Source: CALBJU01 sp965247125
Lineage (GTDB): Bacteria > Bacteroidota > Rhodothermia > Rhodothermales > UBA10348
Assembly: GCA_965247125.1 (NCBI GenBank)
Contig: CBDFGO010000002.1
Coordinates: 1,302,001 to 1,366,000, forward strand
Direction: 5' to 3'
DNA length: 64,000 nucleotides
The translations under genes were made by a program, and so were the position numbers. The notes beneath the pieces were generated by a model. The model saw nothing but the letters and a program-made list of their open reading frames with translations, was not told where the DNA came from and did no database searches. Of this stretch, positions 37,098-45,977 are shown one piece after another. The number at the start of each line of letters is the position of its first letter. The stretch's first letter is position 1.

Positions 37098-38540
37098 CTA
37101 CTTGGAGTCAGACTCTCCACCAGAGTCGCCGTCTGACTCTAGGCTCGGCTCCGTGACAGAGTCCTGGGAGCCTGCATCCGGGGAACGCTCTCCGTACTGC
37201 TCCACGCGGCGTTTCAGGTCCATCTCTTCGTCGCGGGAGCGCCAGTAATCCAGGCGTTCCTTGATGGTCCGTTCGTATCCAACGTCGCTGGGTTCGTAGA
37301 AATAGGTCCCCTGCATGTCCTCCGGGAGGTATTGCTGTGGGACATAGTGGTTTCGGTAGGCGTGGGGATAGAGGTAGCCATCGCCATGACCGAGCCCTTT
37401 TGCATCCCGACTGGAGTCTTTCAAATGGTTGGGGACTTCTCCCGTCTGTTCGTCCTCCACGTATTTCAAAGCGTCGAAGAATGTATACGTCGTATTGCTC
37501 TTGGGCGCAGTCGCGAGGTACAAACAGCACTGCGCCAGGTGAAAGCGACCTTCCGGCAGGCCGACGTATTCGAATGCTTGAGCGCAAGAAACTGCGATCT
37601 GAAGGGCGCGGGGATCCGCCAGTCCGATGTCCTCCGCGGCAAAGATCAACATGCGCCGGAGGATGAAACGGGGTTCTTCGCCTGCATACAGCATGCGACC
37701 CATCCAGTACATCGAGGCGTCCGGGTCCGAGCCCCGCAGACTCTTGATGAAGGCGCTTACGGCGTCGTAGTGGGCGTCTCCTTCCTTGTCGTAAAGAACC
37801 GCTCGCTTCTGAATCGACTCAGCTGCGACCTCGAGTGTGATGGTATCCCCATCGGTTGTCGTTTCGACGGCCAGTTCCAGTGCATTGAGTAAAGAGCGAG
37901 CGTCCCCATTGCATGTCGAGACCAGATGGGCCAGGGCATCATCGTCGACGCTGACATCCCGGCGTCCATAGCCTCGCTCGACGTTCGCCAGGGCGGAACG
38001 TGCCACTCCTCCAAGATCATCCTCCGTCAAAGACTTCAACTCAAAGACCCGGGAGCGCGAGACCAGCGCTTTGATCACCTCGAAATAGGGATTTTCAGTT
38101 GTCGCTCCGATCAGTACAACCGTTCCGTTTTCAACGTGGGGTAGAAGCGCATCCTGCTGCGCCTTGTTGAAGCGGTGGACCTCGTCGATGAAGAGAATGG
38201 AACGCTGCTGGTAGTGCTTTTGGCGGGTTTCGGCTTCTGCAATAGCGGCCCGAATGTCCTTCACGCCCGATAATACCGCGTTCAGCGTCACAAAGTGGGA
38301 CTTGGTCGAACCGGCGATGATGCGAGCCAACGTGGTCTTTCCGGTGCCCGGCGGACCGAAAAAAATCATCGATGTTACACGATCTGCCTCGATAGAGCGT
38401 CTGAGCAGCCGACCTTCGCCAAGAATGTGCTCTTGTCCGATGAACTCGTCCAGCGTTCGAGGCCGCATCCGATCGGCGAGCGGCGCGCGCGAAGCTCGGA
38501 AATCCTTCGCGGATGCATCAAAAAGATCGTCTTCACTCAT
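37098..38540 (-). CDS. rarA: Replication-associated recombination protein A (RarA/MgsA), AAA+ ATPase
   Basis: This 480-residue cytosolic clamp-loader-like ATPase acts at stalled replication forks. Seen are the N-terminal PLADRMRPRTLDEFIGQEHI, Walker A at 62-69 (GPPGTGKT), Walker B with DE at 119-120 in ILFIDEVHRF, sensor 1 in GATTENPYFEV, and the later SLRGSDPDASMYWMGRML typical of RarA. The C-terminal region has the family GYLYPHAYRNHYV motif. The extreme C-terminus (about 455-480) is acidic and Ser/Asp-rich and beyond the usual end. ATG at 38540 overlaps the preceding gene by 8 bases. Confidence 0.95.
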   Translation of the reverse strand: MSEDDLFDASAKDFRASRAPLADRMRPRTLDEFIGQEHILGEGRLLRRSIEADRVTSMIFFGPPGTGKTTLARIIAGSTKSHFVTLNAVLSGVKDIRAAIAEAETRQKHYQQRSILFIDEVHRFNKAQQDALLPHVENGTVVLIGATTENPYFEVIKALVSRSRVFELKSLTEDDLGGVARSALANVERGYGRRDVSVDDDALAHLVSTCNGDARSLLNALELAVETTTDGDTITLEVAAESIQKRAVLYDKEGDAHYDAVSAFIKSLRGSDPDASMYWMGRMLYAGEEPRFILRRMLIFAAEDIGLADPRALQIAVSCAQAFEYVGLPEGRFHLAQCCLYLATAPKSNTTYTFFDALKYVEDEQTGEVPNHLKDSSRDAKGLGHGDGYLYPHAYRNHYVPQQYLPEDMQGTYFYEPSDVGYERTIKERLDYWRSRDEEMDLKRRVEQYGERSPDAGSQDSVTEPSLESDGDSGGESDSK

Positions 38541-39189
38541 CGGATACGGATAAATTCAATTCTCGTAGTTCGTGGAGCACACCCTGCTCAAACAATGTAG
38601 CACCGCCCTGAGATGGATGTCGAACATACACCGCTTCCGCGCCGACAATAGACAGGGCCTTTTCCGCCTTCCGACCGATCGCAATGATTCGCTTCGGGGC
38701 CAAGGTGCTGACGATGCCATCCAGCAATGATGTGAATCGATTTATCTCGGAGGCACGCGGTGTGCGGATGCTCAAGGGTTTTCCGACGTGATGGGGATGA
38801 AACGGCACCGTGTTCCAGGTGAAAATATGCCCGTAGAAAGGCTGAAGAACGCGCCAATAGACGGACGCGCTGTACTCTTTGTGCGGATTCTCGGCAAGGC
38901 TCGCTTGCAGGCCATCCAGCGGAAACGAAGGCTCCAGGAGTTGTTGTTCGCTGGTTATCGGAACCCCGGAAAACCTGCAACCCCACGGTCCCGGTGCCTC
39001 CGCGAGCAACAGAACTGATGGATTTGTCGGACGATCCAAGATGTACCGCGCCAGATTGGCGCGTCGAATTTCGATAGCATCGGCGCGATCAAGATCTGGA
39101 TTCATCGTCGAGTAGGGATTGAACAAATCATCCAACGAAGGCTCGTTGAACAGGTTTTCCGCGATCAGATTATTGAGGTCAGATAACAT
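38533..39189 (-). CDS. Uracil-DNA-glycosylase superfamily protein
   Basis: The 218-residue protein has the fold signature LLLAEAPGPWGCRFSGVPIT, in the place of the active-site loop, and a C-terminal YVRHPSQGG that fits the H-P-(S/A) DNA-intercalation loop. The middle segment KRIIAIGRKAEKAL matches the strand and helix before it. It is not a classical Ung, and the Asp of the first motif is replaced by Glu-Ala-Pro, so its base target may differ. ATG at 39189 is preferred over GTG at 39192. It overlaps rarA by 8 bases; a repair enzyme next to RarA makes functional sense. Confidence 0.78.
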   Translation of the reverse strand: MLSDLNNLIAENLFNEPSLDDLFNPYSTMNPDLDRADAIEIRRANLARYILDRPTNPSVLLLAEAPGPWGCRFSGVPITSEQQLLEPSFPLDGLQASLAENPHKEYSASVYWRVLQPFYGHIFTWNTVPFHPHHVGKPLSIRTPRASEINRFTSLLDGIVSTLAPKRIIAIGRKAEKALSIVGAEAVYVRHPSQGGATLFEQGVLHELRELNLSVSDE

Positions 39190-39393
39190 CACAGCATTAT
39201 CTAAAGGTGCAGTTTCATTTCTGTAGTTCCACGAGGAGGGTCAGGTCCTGTGGGCCCGCGACTCCGGAGAGGCCCATCAGCGAATTTTCGTAGCAGATTG
39301 TATAACGGGGGCTCCTGGATCACTTTGTGGAGTTAGAAACTACTACTTTTCCTTATTGCGGGCCCTTTTCTACTACTGCCCAGACTGAACAAC

Positions 39394-40683
39394 ATGGATA
39401 CTGCCAGACTTACTTTTCAAGACCACGAACTTGACCTCCCAACAACCGTCGGATCGGAACAGGAAGTTGGAATAGATATCCGAAAACTGAGGGCTTCCAC
39501 CGGCTCGATTACGCTCGATCCAGGCTACGCCAATACAGGGTCCTGCCAGAGTGCCATCACCTTCATCGATGGCGAGAAAGGCATCCTTCGATATCGGGGA
39601 TATTCAATAGAAGATCTGGCTGAGCACTCCTCTTTTCTGGACGTTGCTTTCCTGCTGATTTTCGGTGAACTACCGACCCGTGCCGAGTTGGTCGCTTTTC
39701 ACACCGAAATTGCCCAGCACACGTTGGTACACGAAGACATGAAAAAGTTCTTCGAGGGCTATCCGGCAAGCGCTCCACCGATGAGTGTACTATCCACGAT
39801 CGTTTCTTCGTTGTCGGCCTACTATCCGGTCTCGGACAATGGCGAGGACGTTCAATTGAACGTCATTCGTCTGCTAGCGAAGTTGAAGACGATCGCGGCG
39901 TTTTCGTACAAGAAATCAATAGGCCAGCCCTACATCTATCCCCGAAATGACCTCGGGTATGCTCCGGACTTCTTGAACATGATGTTCGCCGTGCCATCTG
40001 AAGAGTACGAATTGAGCGATTTGCTGGTTCGAACGCTGGACATGCTGCTGATTCTTCACGCTGACCACGAGCAAAACTGTTCAACGTCCACCGTCAGAAT
40101 GGTCGGTAGCTCGGGAGCGGACCTCTTTTCCTCCATATCAGCGGGGATCAGTGCTCTCTCTGGCCCCCTGCACGGTGGTGCAAACACCGCCGTTATCGCC
40201 ATGCTGGAAATGATTCGCCAGGACGGAGGTAATTTTCAAAAATATGTGGATATGGCCAAAGACAAGTCGAACGATTTCCGCCTTATGGGCTTTGGTCACC
40301 GGGTCTATAAAAACTTCGATCCGCGTGCACGTGTCATCAAAAAGATCGCGGATGAGGTCCTGGGGCAACTCGGCATAGACGATCCACTTCTCGATCTGGC
40401 CAAACAGTTGGAACGCATCGCTTTGGAAGATGAATACTTTATCGCTCGGGGCCTCTACCCGAACGTGGATTTTTATTCTGGTATCCTCTACCGGGCCATG
40501 GGCATTCCAACAAACATGTTCACCGTAATGTTTGCACTCGGACGGCTCCCCGGATGGATCGCGCAGTGGTTGGAAATGAAAAATGATCCAGCGACCCGCA
40601 TCAATCGACCTCGTCAGATCTATACCGGATCCAATGGCCGGGAGTACGTTCAGATTGGTCGGCGACAGCAGCAAGAAGCCTGA
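39394..40683 (+). CDS. gltA: Citrate synthase (type II)
   Basis: This 429-residue enzyme joins acetyl-CoA and oxaloacetate at the start of the TCA cycle. It has the typical N-terminus (ITLDPGYANTGSCQSAIT; GILRYRGYSIEDLA), active-site His in GPLHGGANTA near 260, His in GFGHRVYKNFDPR near 301 and Asp in NVDFYSGILYR near 359. All catalytic residues are present and the length is normal. The 200 bases upstream hold TTTG at 39324 and TACTTTT at 39444 minus 100 (39344), a loose match to the Bacteroidota promoter elements with a rather short spacer; I treat that as weak. A small inverted repeat TGGGCC/GGCCCA lies at 39251-39276. Confidence 0.96.
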   Translation: MDTARLTFQDHELDLPTTVGSEQEVGIDIRKLRASTGSITLDPGYANTGSCQSAITFIDGEKGILRYRGYSIEDLAEHSSFLDVAFLLIFGELPTRAELVAFHTEIAQHTLVHEDMKKFFEGYPASAPPMSVLSTIVSSLSAYYPVSDNGEDVQLNVIRLLAKLKTIAAFSYKKSIGQPYIYPRNDLGYAPDFLNMMFAVPSEEYELSDLLVRTLDMLLILHADHEQNCSTSTVRMVGSSGADLFSSISAGISALSGPLHGGANTAVIAMLEMIRQDGGNFQKYVDMAKDKSNDFRLMGFGHRVYKNFDPRARVIKKIADEVLGQLGIDDPLLDLAKQLERIALEDEYFIARGLYPNVDFYSGILYRAMGIPTNMFTVMFALGRLPGWIAQWLEMKNDPATRINRPRQIYTGSNGREYVQIGRRQQQEA

Positions 40684-40758
40684 AAGGCTGAGACTGGGAA
40701 ACGAACCCGCGATTTTGTACCGTTTAGAATTAGACGCAACGTCTCAAAGAGGACTCCA

Positions 40759-42291
40759 ATGAATAAATCCGTACTACTTTTTCTGTTCACCGCCCTGACG
40801 GTTTCAGGCCTCAGCCCGCGTATGGCCTCGGCCCAGGTGGACCGCGGCGCTGAATCGGTGTACATCCGGCCCCATGTGGGCATGTCCTACTACATGGGGG
40901 ACAACGAAAAGTCACCATTCAACTTTGACGGAGACCTGTTTGACGAAGCGCCGTATAGTCTTGGCGCTGAACTTGGCTATCAGTTCAACCCCGACTACAG
41001 TCTCGGACTGGCATTTCGCTACGGTAACTTCTCCCAGGTAACAGACTTCGAAGTAGCCACAGAGACCGAAGGCCACCCAAACACGAGGTGGGCCATCGCT
41101 GTAATCGCCCGCAAGCTTCTAAACCAAAAGAAGATCGCGCCCTACTGGTTTGCCGGAGTTAATGTGGGGGGCGGCACCTCCTACGTCTTCTCAGCAGCCT
41201 GCGCCTCGAACACTGCTGGAGCTTGTGTTGAGCAGAGTGAGATGACATACGGTGCCTCGTTTGGATTCGGATTCGACTTTTACATCAACGAAGGAACGTC
41301 ATTTTTCCTGCAGACCGGGCTCGATGCCGTCCTTCCTGATGACGCTGCAGACGGCCGCGAAGATAACGGCTTCGGCGGTCTTGACTACCTGGGCACGCAC
41401 GCTGTCGGAATCAAGTTCAATCTCAAGCGGGTCACTCCTGTAGCAATTACAGACATGATCTGCCCGGTTGACGTCGTTGACATGGGCAGTCCGATTACAT
41501 TCACCGGCTCGACCAATGCCGATGCAACTCAGCCGGTTGACTACCTGTGGACGTTTGGAGATGGTTCTACGGCGCCAGGCATGACAGCCACGCACACTTT
41601 CACCAGCGCAGGAACGTATGAAGTCGGCCTGACGGCGACGAACGGAAACGGCAAACACACAGCAGCAATGACCTGCTCTGTTTCTGTCAAAGATCCGTGC
41701 ATCGCAGCCGCGATCACGTCCATGCGCGCCTCGAATATGAGCCCTGATACGCAGACGTCGGTTTCTTTTTCGGCCAACGTGACTGGTACAGAAGGTCGGA
41801 TGAGATGGGACTTCGGCGATGGGTCCAGGGGAAGAGGTGCCAATCCAAGCCACACCTACAGTGAAGCTGGTACGTACACCGTTACGCTGGAAGTCACCAA
41901 CTGCAATGGAGTCACTCGCAGGACGATGACGATTACTGTCAGTCCTTACGAAGCGGCCATCTGCCGCGAAGTCACCGAGATGAACTCGGCATACTTCGAT
42001 CGTAATTCTTCTACCCTCACGGATGAAGGACGCGATGCGTTGGGTGAAAACCTGGAGATTCTCCTCGAATGTCCAAATCTTAATGTCCGCGTCGAAGGAT
42101 GGGCGTCAGCTGGAGAGCGTCGTGCGCAGCAACTGTCTGATGACAGGGCGGCGGCGGTCGAGCAATATTACGTCGATAACGGCGTATCGGCTGGACGCGT
42201 TATGACGACCGGAATGGGTCGTTCAGAGATGGGCAGCAAGAAAGAGGGACTTTCACAGTTCCGTCGTGCAGACACGATTCCTGTCCGCTAG
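40759..42291 (+). CDS. Outer-membrane protein with beta-barrel, two PKD domains and OmpA-like C-terminus
   Basis: The 510-residue protein has a signal peptide (cut near MASAQ), a beta-barrel-like segment (about 30-215) with alternating hydrophobic strands, two PKD domains (WTFGDGSTAPG near 270 and WDFGDGSRGRG near 355, each followed by ATHTF or SHTYS and AGTY), and an OmpA-like peptidoglycan-binding domain (YFDRNSSTLTDEGRDAL to the end, with LSDDRAAAVEQYYVDNGV). The peptidoglycan-binding Asp and Arg positions are largely kept. It anchors the outer membrane to the wall. ATG at 40759 follows AAGAGGA at 40747-40753. A strong terminator follows the gene. Confidence 0.88.
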   Translation: MNKSVLLFLFTALTVSGLSPRMASAQVDRGAESVYIRPHVGMSYYMGDNEKSPFNFDGDLFDEAPYSLGAELGYQFNPDYSLGLAFRYGNFSQVTDFEVATETEGHPNTRWAIAVIARKLLNQKKIAPYWFAGVNVGGGTSYVFSAACASNTAGACVEQSEMTYGASFGFGFDFYINEGTSFFLQTGLDAVLPDDAADGREDNGFGGLDYLGTHAVGIKFNLKRVTPVAITDMICPVDVVDMGSPITFTGSTNADATQPVDYLWTFGDGSTAPGMTATHTFTSAGTYEVGLTATNGNGKHTAAMTCSVSVKDPCIAAAITSMRASNMSPDTQTSVSFSANVTGTEGRMRWDFGDGSRGRGANPSHTYSEAGTYTVTLEVTNCNGVTRRTMTITVSPYEAAICREVTEMNSAYFDRNSSTLTDEGRDALGENLEILLECPNLNVRVEGWASAGERRAQQLSDDRAAAVEQYYVDNGVSAGRVMTTGMGRSEMGSKKEGLSQFRRADTIPVR

Positions 42292-42313
42292 GCTTTATTT
42301 CTGCTGATGCAGC

Positions 42314-42349
42314 AAAGAGGGGCGGCCCACCGGGCCGCCCCTCTTTTTT
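42314..42349 (+). terminator. Strong intrinsic terminator after the OmpA/PKD gene
   Basis: AGAGGGGCGGCCC at 42316-42328 pairs exactly with 42332-42344 across an ACC loop, giving a 13-base-pair GC-rich stem, followed by T6. It starts 23 bases after the stop codon and ends that transcript before the lipoprotein gene. Confidence 0.93.
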
Positions 42350-42441
42350 CGCCCAATTGTTACCTGCAGCGGTTGACATCCGGCTTAGAGACCACACACC
42401 TACCAGCAAATAGACTTCTAATAGACAAAAGTGATAGAGAA

Positions 42442-42828
42442 ATGAGAAAAGAGTATTCCGCAATTTTTGCGCTTCTTTTTCTGGCTGGTTGTGTTTTTAC
42501 ACAGGCAACGATGCTCGATGGCACTGCATATCTACCCGTAGATGCCGACGACGTGGTCCTGTATCTCAACGAGGCCGACATAGAGGGTGAATGGGAAAGT
42601 ATCGCCATCATCCACGCCCAAGGTGATGCCACGTGGACACGCGAGAGCAAGATGCTGAAGGCAGCCCGCAAAAGAGCAGGTAAAATTGGCGCCAACGGTA
42701 TTCTGATAGAGGATATCGACGAGCCCAGCGCAGCAGCACAGATAGCTGGTGAAGTACTGGGTACGGGCTCAACCAGACGTGGACGCTTGATCGCTATTCG
42801 CGTGTTTGGCCCGATGGAATCCTATTGA
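42442..42828 (+). CDS. Small lipoprotein of unknown function
   Basis: This 128-residue protein starts MRKEYSAIFALLFLAGC, a lipoprotein signal with lipobox LAGC, so it is anchored in a membrane through the Cys. The start at ATG 42442 follows AGAGA; the longer frame to 42307 would include the terminator and is rejected. The mature part has a mixed fold with VVLYLNEADIEGEWESIAII and KMLKAARKRAGKIGANGILI, a pattern reminiscent of small stress or heavy-metal-binding lipoproteins in which a metal-binding motif is absent here. I do not recognise a named family. It is convergent with the oxygenase gene, with 33 bases between. Confidence 0.72.
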   Translation: MRKEYSAIFALLFLAGCVFTQATMLDGTAYLPVDADDVVLYLNEADIEGEWESIAIIHAQGDATWTRESKMLKAARKRAGKIGANGILIEDIDEPSAAAQIAGEVLGTGSTRRGRLIAIRVFGPMESY

Positions 42829-42861
42829 CCTGCGAGAGTGCGCGCCCCTGCGGCCTTAAAA

Positions 42862-44010
42862 TCAAGAATCGACGACGAGAACGCCCTGAGCATACAGGTC
42901 TTCGAGAATATCGGCGAGCTCTCCGCTTGCTGGAATCTCACTAGAAGAAAGACCCTGCCCTTCGATCAATAATTTGATCGATGTCAGGTGGACCATATCC
43001 AGGCGCACAACATCTCCTGCTATGAACAGGAGAAGCTCGTGCTCGCCCTGCGGCTCGTATAACAACTGAGAAGCACTGCCGGGCCGAACGCGTGATCCGC
43101 TGGCCAGGGCCTCCTGAAGACTGGATGTCGGAAGCGATTCCTCATCGATGTATCTACGAGGCTCCGATAGAAAGCGGCCCACCAATTCTGTGAGTGCTTC
43201 CTCGTCGTCTGCGACTCGCGCGAGCAGAGATCGCACCCAGGCGACACTCTCGCCGCCGAGTCGGCCGGGCTCCGAGGTCCGGCTGATTCCGGGGTCTACG
43301 AATCGCTCGTCCGGGTCTATCTCCGAGAGTACACGCTCCAGAACCGCGGATATCGCCTCCAAGGATGATGGCGCCCTGCAACCGAGCGAGTAGGTCATGC
43401 AGGGTCCGAGAGCAACTCCAAAGTGAGCAATTCTGGGTGGCAGATAGAGTAAGTCGCCCGGCTGGACCACCCATTCCTCATCAGGAGTAAAGTTGGCGAG
43501 GACCGCCACATCGATGTCTTCGACAAGAACTTCGTCCACGACAGATGTCGTGTCGATCTGCCAGCGCCGCTCGCCATATCCCTGCAGCAGGAACACATCG
43601 TAATTGTCGATGTGGGCGCCGACACCGCCGCCATTCGCCGCATAGCTGATCATTATGTCGTCGAGACGCCACTTCGGTAAAAACGAGACGAGAGCCAACA
43701 TATCCCGCACCTGGGGCACCAACCGGTCGACTTCCTGGATCAGCAGAGTCCACTTGGAGTCAGACATCGCGGCGAAATCTGCCATGAGAAACGGTCCATC
43801 CTTCAGCTCCCATTTCGCGTCGTCGACGTGCTGCTCGATTACGCGACTCAGGGCATCCTCCCTCTCAGATAGTTTCATGAACGCTTCCGGAGAAAGCGGA
43901 GACTCGAACCCCGGCCAGGCCTGTCGGACCAGGAGTGGCTTTTTCTGCCAGTACTCAGAGAGAAACTCATCCGTGGACAAGCTTCCGAAAAATGAATCCG
44001 GAAGGGTCAT
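42862..44010 (-). CDS. roxA: JmjC-type ribosomal oxygenase (RoxA/YcfD-like)
   Basis: The 382-residue enzyme uses iron(II) and 2-oxoglutarate. The best known member hydroxylates an arginine of ribosomal protein L16. The iron triad is visible: His133 and Asp135 in GAHIDNYDVFLLQG and His196 in PPRIAHFGVAL. The segment QKKPLLVRQAWPGF at the N-terminus, GERRWQI and MTYSLGCRAPS match YcfD closely. The C-terminal part has the winged-helix and dimerisation region of the family. The length is normal. ATG at 44010 was used. Substrate in this organism is inferred from the family. Confidence 0.88.
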   Translation of the reverse strand: MTLPDSFFGSLSTDEFLSEYWQKKPLLVRQAWPGFESPLSPEAFMKLSEREDALSRVIEQHVDDAKWELKDGPFLMADFAAMSDSKWTLLIQEVDRLVPQVRDMLALVSFLPKWRLDDIMISYAANGGGVGAHIDNYDVFLLQGYGERRWQIDTTSVVDEVLVEDIDVAVLANFTPDEEWVVQPGDLLYLPPRIAHFGVALGPCMTYSLGCRAPSSLEAISAVLERVLSEIDPDERFVDPGISRTSEPGRLGGESVAWVRSLLARVADDEEALTELVGRFLSEPRRYIDEESLPTSSLQEALASGSRVRPGSASQLLYEPQGEHELLLFIAGDVVRLDMVHLTSIKLLIEGQGLSSSEIPASGELADILEDLYAQGVLVVDS

Positions 44011-44022
44011 GAGGAAGGCTAT

Positions 44023-44199
44023 CTAGAGGAAGCGTTTTAACAATTGGAATAGCGGCCAGAGCATCAGCACGGCGAAGAGCCAGGCAAACACTGGCATCGT
44101 CTTCTTTTGGTGCGGAAATTCGTATCCACAGAAAGGACAGACCTCATCCGGCTGGCCTGTGGCCTCCGATTCCATTGCGCAAGATGGACACTCCCTCAT
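44023..44199 (-). CDS. 58-residue zinc-ribbon membrane protein
   Basis: This is a small gene, easily missed. ATG at 44199 overlaps the cyclophilin stop by four bases (ATGA), which argues it is real. The product has Cys4, Cys7, Cys21 and Cys24 (CPSC...CPFC), a zinc-ribbon pattern, then a short charged link (HQKKT) and one hydrophobic helix (about 36-54), ending KRFL. It would be a C-terminally anchored protein with the ribbon in the cytosol by the positive-inside rule. Function is unknown. It stops 12 bases before the RoxA-like gene starts and so belongs to the same transcript. Confidence 0.78.
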   Translation of the reverse strand: MRECPSCAMESEATGQPDEVCPFCGYEFPHQKKTMPVFAWLFAVLMLWPLFQLLKRFL

Positions 44200-44789
44200 C
44201 TCTGGCCCTCCGCTCGCACGCTGTCGATCACAACGGGATCAACGAGTGTCTGGCGCTCCACCGCGCCTTCCTGAATGGCACGGACCACATCCATTCCGTC
44301 AAGAACGATTCCGAACGCTGCAAAACCCTGACCATCCGGATTGCGCATTCCGCCGAAATCGAGAGAGGGTTGATCCCCGATGCAGATGAAGAATGAATGG
44401 GTGGCCGAATCCGGTCCACCGCGGGCCATCGAAATCGCCCCATTCACGTGCAAAAGTCCTGTTCCGCTGGTTCGCTCGAGAACAATCGGGTCGAAAAAAT
44501 CCTCGCTCCGTTCCTGATTGGCACCACCTTGAATGACCTCAATCCGAATAGAATCGGTTGGCTGATTGTCCATCCTGACCACTCTGAAAAACGAACCGCC
44601 GTCATAGTGTTTTGCCGCGACGTAGCGCAAGAAATTGCGCGAGGTAGAAGGAGCGCTGAGCGTGTCGACAGCCAGCAGAAACGACCCTTCAGAAGTAAAA
44701 ACACGGACCGGAACTCGATGGTCTACTTCACATCCGAAGCCGGTCATCGTCATGATCATCAACAAAACGGACACAGAAAGATATTTCAT
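44196..44789 (-). CDS. Cyclophilin-type peptidyl-prolyl isomerase, lipoprotein
   Basis: The 197-residue product has a lipoprotein signal (MKYLSVSVLLMIMTMTGFGC) and a cyclophilin domain: HYDGGSFFRVVR for the FxRV motif with the catalytic Arg, IQGGANQ, GAISMARGGPDSATHSFFI and a late FGIVLDGMDVV. It catalyses proline isomerisation of exported proteins in the periplasm. ATG 44789 was chosen since it gives a clean signal peptide and GTGAG lies just before; ATG 44804 would overlap the upstream gene by 8 bases. It is coupled to the zinc-ribbon gene downstream. Confidence 0.9.
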   Translation of the reverse strand: MKYLSVSVLLMIMTMTGFGCEVDHRVPVRVFTSEGSFLLAVDTLSAPSTSRNFLRYVAAKHYDGGSFFRVVRMDNQPTDSIRIEVIQGGANQERSEDFFDPIVLERTSGTGLLHVNGAISMARGGPDSATHSFFICIGDQPSLDFGGMRNPDGQGFAAFGIVLDGMDVVRAIQEGAVERQTLVDPVVIDSVRAEGQR

Positions 44790-44796
44790 GGGGTTC

Positions 44797-45924
44797 TCAC
44801 TCATCAAACGCATCGAGAAATAACTGCATGATCTGTCTTCCTACCGACAAGTTCGCTCTTGACTGATTGACGGTCAATGCCACCACGATATCATTGTCAG
44901 CATTCATCTGAAATATTGATGTACCGCCAACAGATCCTCCCGTATGTCCGAGCAACAACCGACCTGCCTCATCATTTCTGACCCCCCACCCAAATCCGTA
45001 ATTGGTCCGCTCACCATCGTTTGTTTTCTGACGAGAAAACAGAAGACTCCGACCCTCCGGGCTTAGAAAATCACCGGAAAGGTGGCCATTAGCGAACTTC
45101 AGAATATCTGTGCGCGTGGACAGGAATCCGCCTCCTGCCCATTTGTAGCTGTTGTCGACATCGGGCGAAAGCGTTGGATTGCCGTCTTCATCTTTATCGT
45201 AGAAGGCTACACGACCATCGATATCCCGCGTAGAAAAATCGGGCTCCGTATCGCTCATCGAAAGCGGGTCGAACACGGTCGAGGATACGAATTCCAGGAA
45301 GGGCTCTCCAGATGCTCCTTCAATGGCAGCGCTGATTAAATTCCATCCGTAGCTGGAATATTGATACTTGCTGCCTGGCTCAAATTCGAGCGGATCATCC
45401 TTGAAGATTGATAAACCCCCCTCCACCGTCGGATAGTGTACGTTTGACCTCATTTCGTTTCCGCGATAATGACGAATTCCCGCGAGGTGCCCACCCAACT
45501 GTCGCGTGGTAACCGTCCAGTCCTTTTCTGGAAACGATGGCACATATGTTTGAACGGGAGCGTCAATATCAATTTCTCCAGCCGAATACAAATGGGCCAG
45601 AGCGGCCGCTGTAAACGGCTTGGAGATGCTTCCAATCCGAAACTGCGAATGCACATCGATCGGTATCTGATTCTCGATATCAGCATATCCGAAGCCCTCT
45701 GCCCAGATGGTTTCTCCGGCGATCGACACTGCGACGGAAACACCTGGATACCGCTCTTCCTGCATGGCCTCCAGAACGAGCGCGCGGGATTGCGCAATGA
45801 GGGCATCCACATCCTGCGCTACTGTGTATTCTGTGGGTGCCACGAGAACCCAAACGGATAGCAGCACCGCCAGTCCGGGTTTCCAATTCAGTCTCGTTTT
45901 CCAGTTCAATGGGTAAGATTGCAT
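44797..45924 (-). CDS. Serine hydrolase of the beta-lactamase/LACTB type
   Basis: This 375-residue exported protein has the SxxK nucleophile motif at Ser99-Lys102 (GSISKPFTAA), a second motif Y-S-S in YQYSSYGWNLI where class C enzymes have Y-S-N, and the third motif as HTGG. The Y-S-S form and the HTGG box are as in LACTB-like hydrolases, so it is more likely a peptidase or esterase than an antibiotic-degrading enzyme. An N-terminal membrane anchor or signal lies at about 15-37. GTG at 45981 overlaps the YceI stop (GTGA) and would give 19 more residues; ATG 45924 gives the more usual signal. Confidence 0.87.
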   Translation of the reverse strand: MQSYPLNWKTRLNWKPGLAVLLSVWVLVAPTEYTVAQDVDALIAQSRALVLEAMQEERYPGVSVAVSIAGETIWAEGFGYADIENQIPIDVHSQFRIGSISKPFTAAALAHLYSAGEIDIDAPVQTYVPSFPEKDWTVTTRQLGGHLAGIRHYRGNEMRSNVHYPTVEGGLSIFKDDPLEFEPGSKYQYSSYGWNLISAAIEGASGEPFLEFVSSTVFDPLSMSDTEPDFSTRDIDGRVAFYDKDEDGNPTLSPDVDNSYKWAGGGFLSTRTDILKFANGHLSGDFLSPEGRSLLFSRQKTNDGERTNYGFGWGVRNDEAGRLLLGHTGGSVGGTSIFQMNADNDIVVALTVNQSRANLSVGRQIMQLFLDAFDE

Positions 45925-45977
45925 GGCCTGATGGGGGTTGTGTGGGACACTCGAAAAATTACCATAATGGTCGGGGG

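Noticed and set aside
39251..39276. Hairpin TGGGCC/GGCCCA before gltA as a riboswitch or terminator
   Set aside because: Six base pairs around a 14-base loop with no T-run and no recognised riboswitch core.
42307..42441. N-terminal extension of the small lipoprotein
   Set aside because: It would be encoded across the strong terminator; the lipoprotein signal begins at 42442.
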